Below are positions 5,240 to 5,407 of a DNA stretch of 5,407 bases, piece after piece. Position 1 is the stretch's first letter. Each line of letters opens with the position of its first letter. Origin of the DNA: Anaerolineales bacterium (GTDB taxonomy: Bacteria > Chloroflexota > Anaerolineae > Anaerolineales > Villigracilaceae). The position numbers and the translations under genes were made by a program. The stretch covers positions 1 to 5,407 of the forward strand of contig JAICQC010000327.1 of NCBI GenBank assembly GCA_025938055.1, written 5' to 3'. Under the pieces are notes generated by a model. It was not told the DNA's origin. It ran no database searches and was given only the letters and a program-made list of their open reading frames with translations.

Positions 5240-5407
5240 ATGAAGAATCACCCTCCGCAAACCTGGAAAGATCCCCGAATTGAACGTAGAGAGTCGCGCA
5301 TCCGCGGTGAGGGGATGTTCGCGCGCGAACCGATCAGAAAAGGCGAAGTCGTTTGCAGGATGGGCGGTACGGTGATGACCGAGTCGGAGTTTACAGATTT
5401 CCAGCCC
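5240..5407 (+). CDS. SET-domain protein, N-terminal part (runs off the window)
   Basis: The first 56 codons of an open frame that continues past the window end. Residues 19-43 match the start of a SET domain. SRIRGEGMFA (19-28) carries the G-x-G-x-F-A signature of the S-adenosylmethionine-binding region, and IRKGEVVCRMGG (32-43) matches the K-G-E-x-V strand pair and the following glycines. SET proteins methylate lysines on proteins. In bacteria the targets are mostly unknown. The catalytic C-terminal part (NHxC and the Tyr) lies beyond the window, so activity cannot be judged. The start is the ATG at 5240, with a modest GGTGA at 5228-5232, and no other in-frame start lies in the gap after the GcvT-like gene. 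The 25-base gap suggests co-transcription with it. Confidence 0.75.
   Translation, partial: MKNHPPQTWKDPRIERRESRIRGEGMFAREPIRKGEVVCRMGGTVMTESEFTDFQP

Overview
The window looks like a chromosomal segment from a bacterium of the Chloroflexota, most likely Anaerolineae-like. This is an inference from protein style, not from a marker gene. The clues are a lipoprotein with a Thr/Pro-rich linker after its signal peptide (typical of that group's exported proteins), a GcvT-like protein of the 'DVTPL…CDDEGKMIDDGT' type, a bacterial SET-domain gene, and intergenic sequence rich in 7-bp-period and dispersed palindromic repeats. All supported genes lie on the + strand and the sequence is tightly packed. 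No RNA gene, CRISPR array, transposase or phage gene is visible.

Layout. (1) 85-849 encodes a fumarylacetoacetate hydrolase (FAH) family enzyme, preceded by a short run of degenerate heptad repeats and a good ribosome binding site. It is followed after 25 nt by 875-1801, a secreted or lipid-anchored alpha/beta hydrolase of the HGG/GxSxG carboxylesterase type. (2) 1802-1974 is a regulatory gap with a strong promoter-like sequence and two adjacent palindromes just upstream of a MarR-family regulator (1975-2454). Twelve bases after the regulator comes an NmrA-like NAD(P)-binding protein (2467-3366). The pair looks like an autoregulated MarR-oxidoreductase operon. (3) 3367-3639 has no gene. It holds a 34-bp imperfect hairpin, a consensus -10 box and a roughly 118-bp palindromic repeat of dispersed-repeat type. 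(4) A small cupin (3640-3969), a GcvT/aminomethyltransferase-family protein (4018-5214) and the start of a SET-domain protein (5240 to beyond the window) follow in a row. A 4 x 7-bp repeat with a hairpin lies between cupin and GcvT.

How the parts may work together. The MarR-NmrA pair has the form of a redox or electrophile-sensing switch, where the repressor would sit on palindromes overlapping its own promoter. The FAH enzyme and the esterase may be co-transcribed, but no shared pathway can be read from the sequence. The GcvT-like protein departs from the canonical glycine-cleavage T-protein in the usually conserved 'DVSHM' segment, and no gcvH or gcvP gene is present here, so its folate-linked substrate is open. 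No fully convincing new multi-gene system is present. The best leads are the double operator, the non-canonical GcvT paralogue with its cupin and SET neighbours, and the two families of intergenic repeats.
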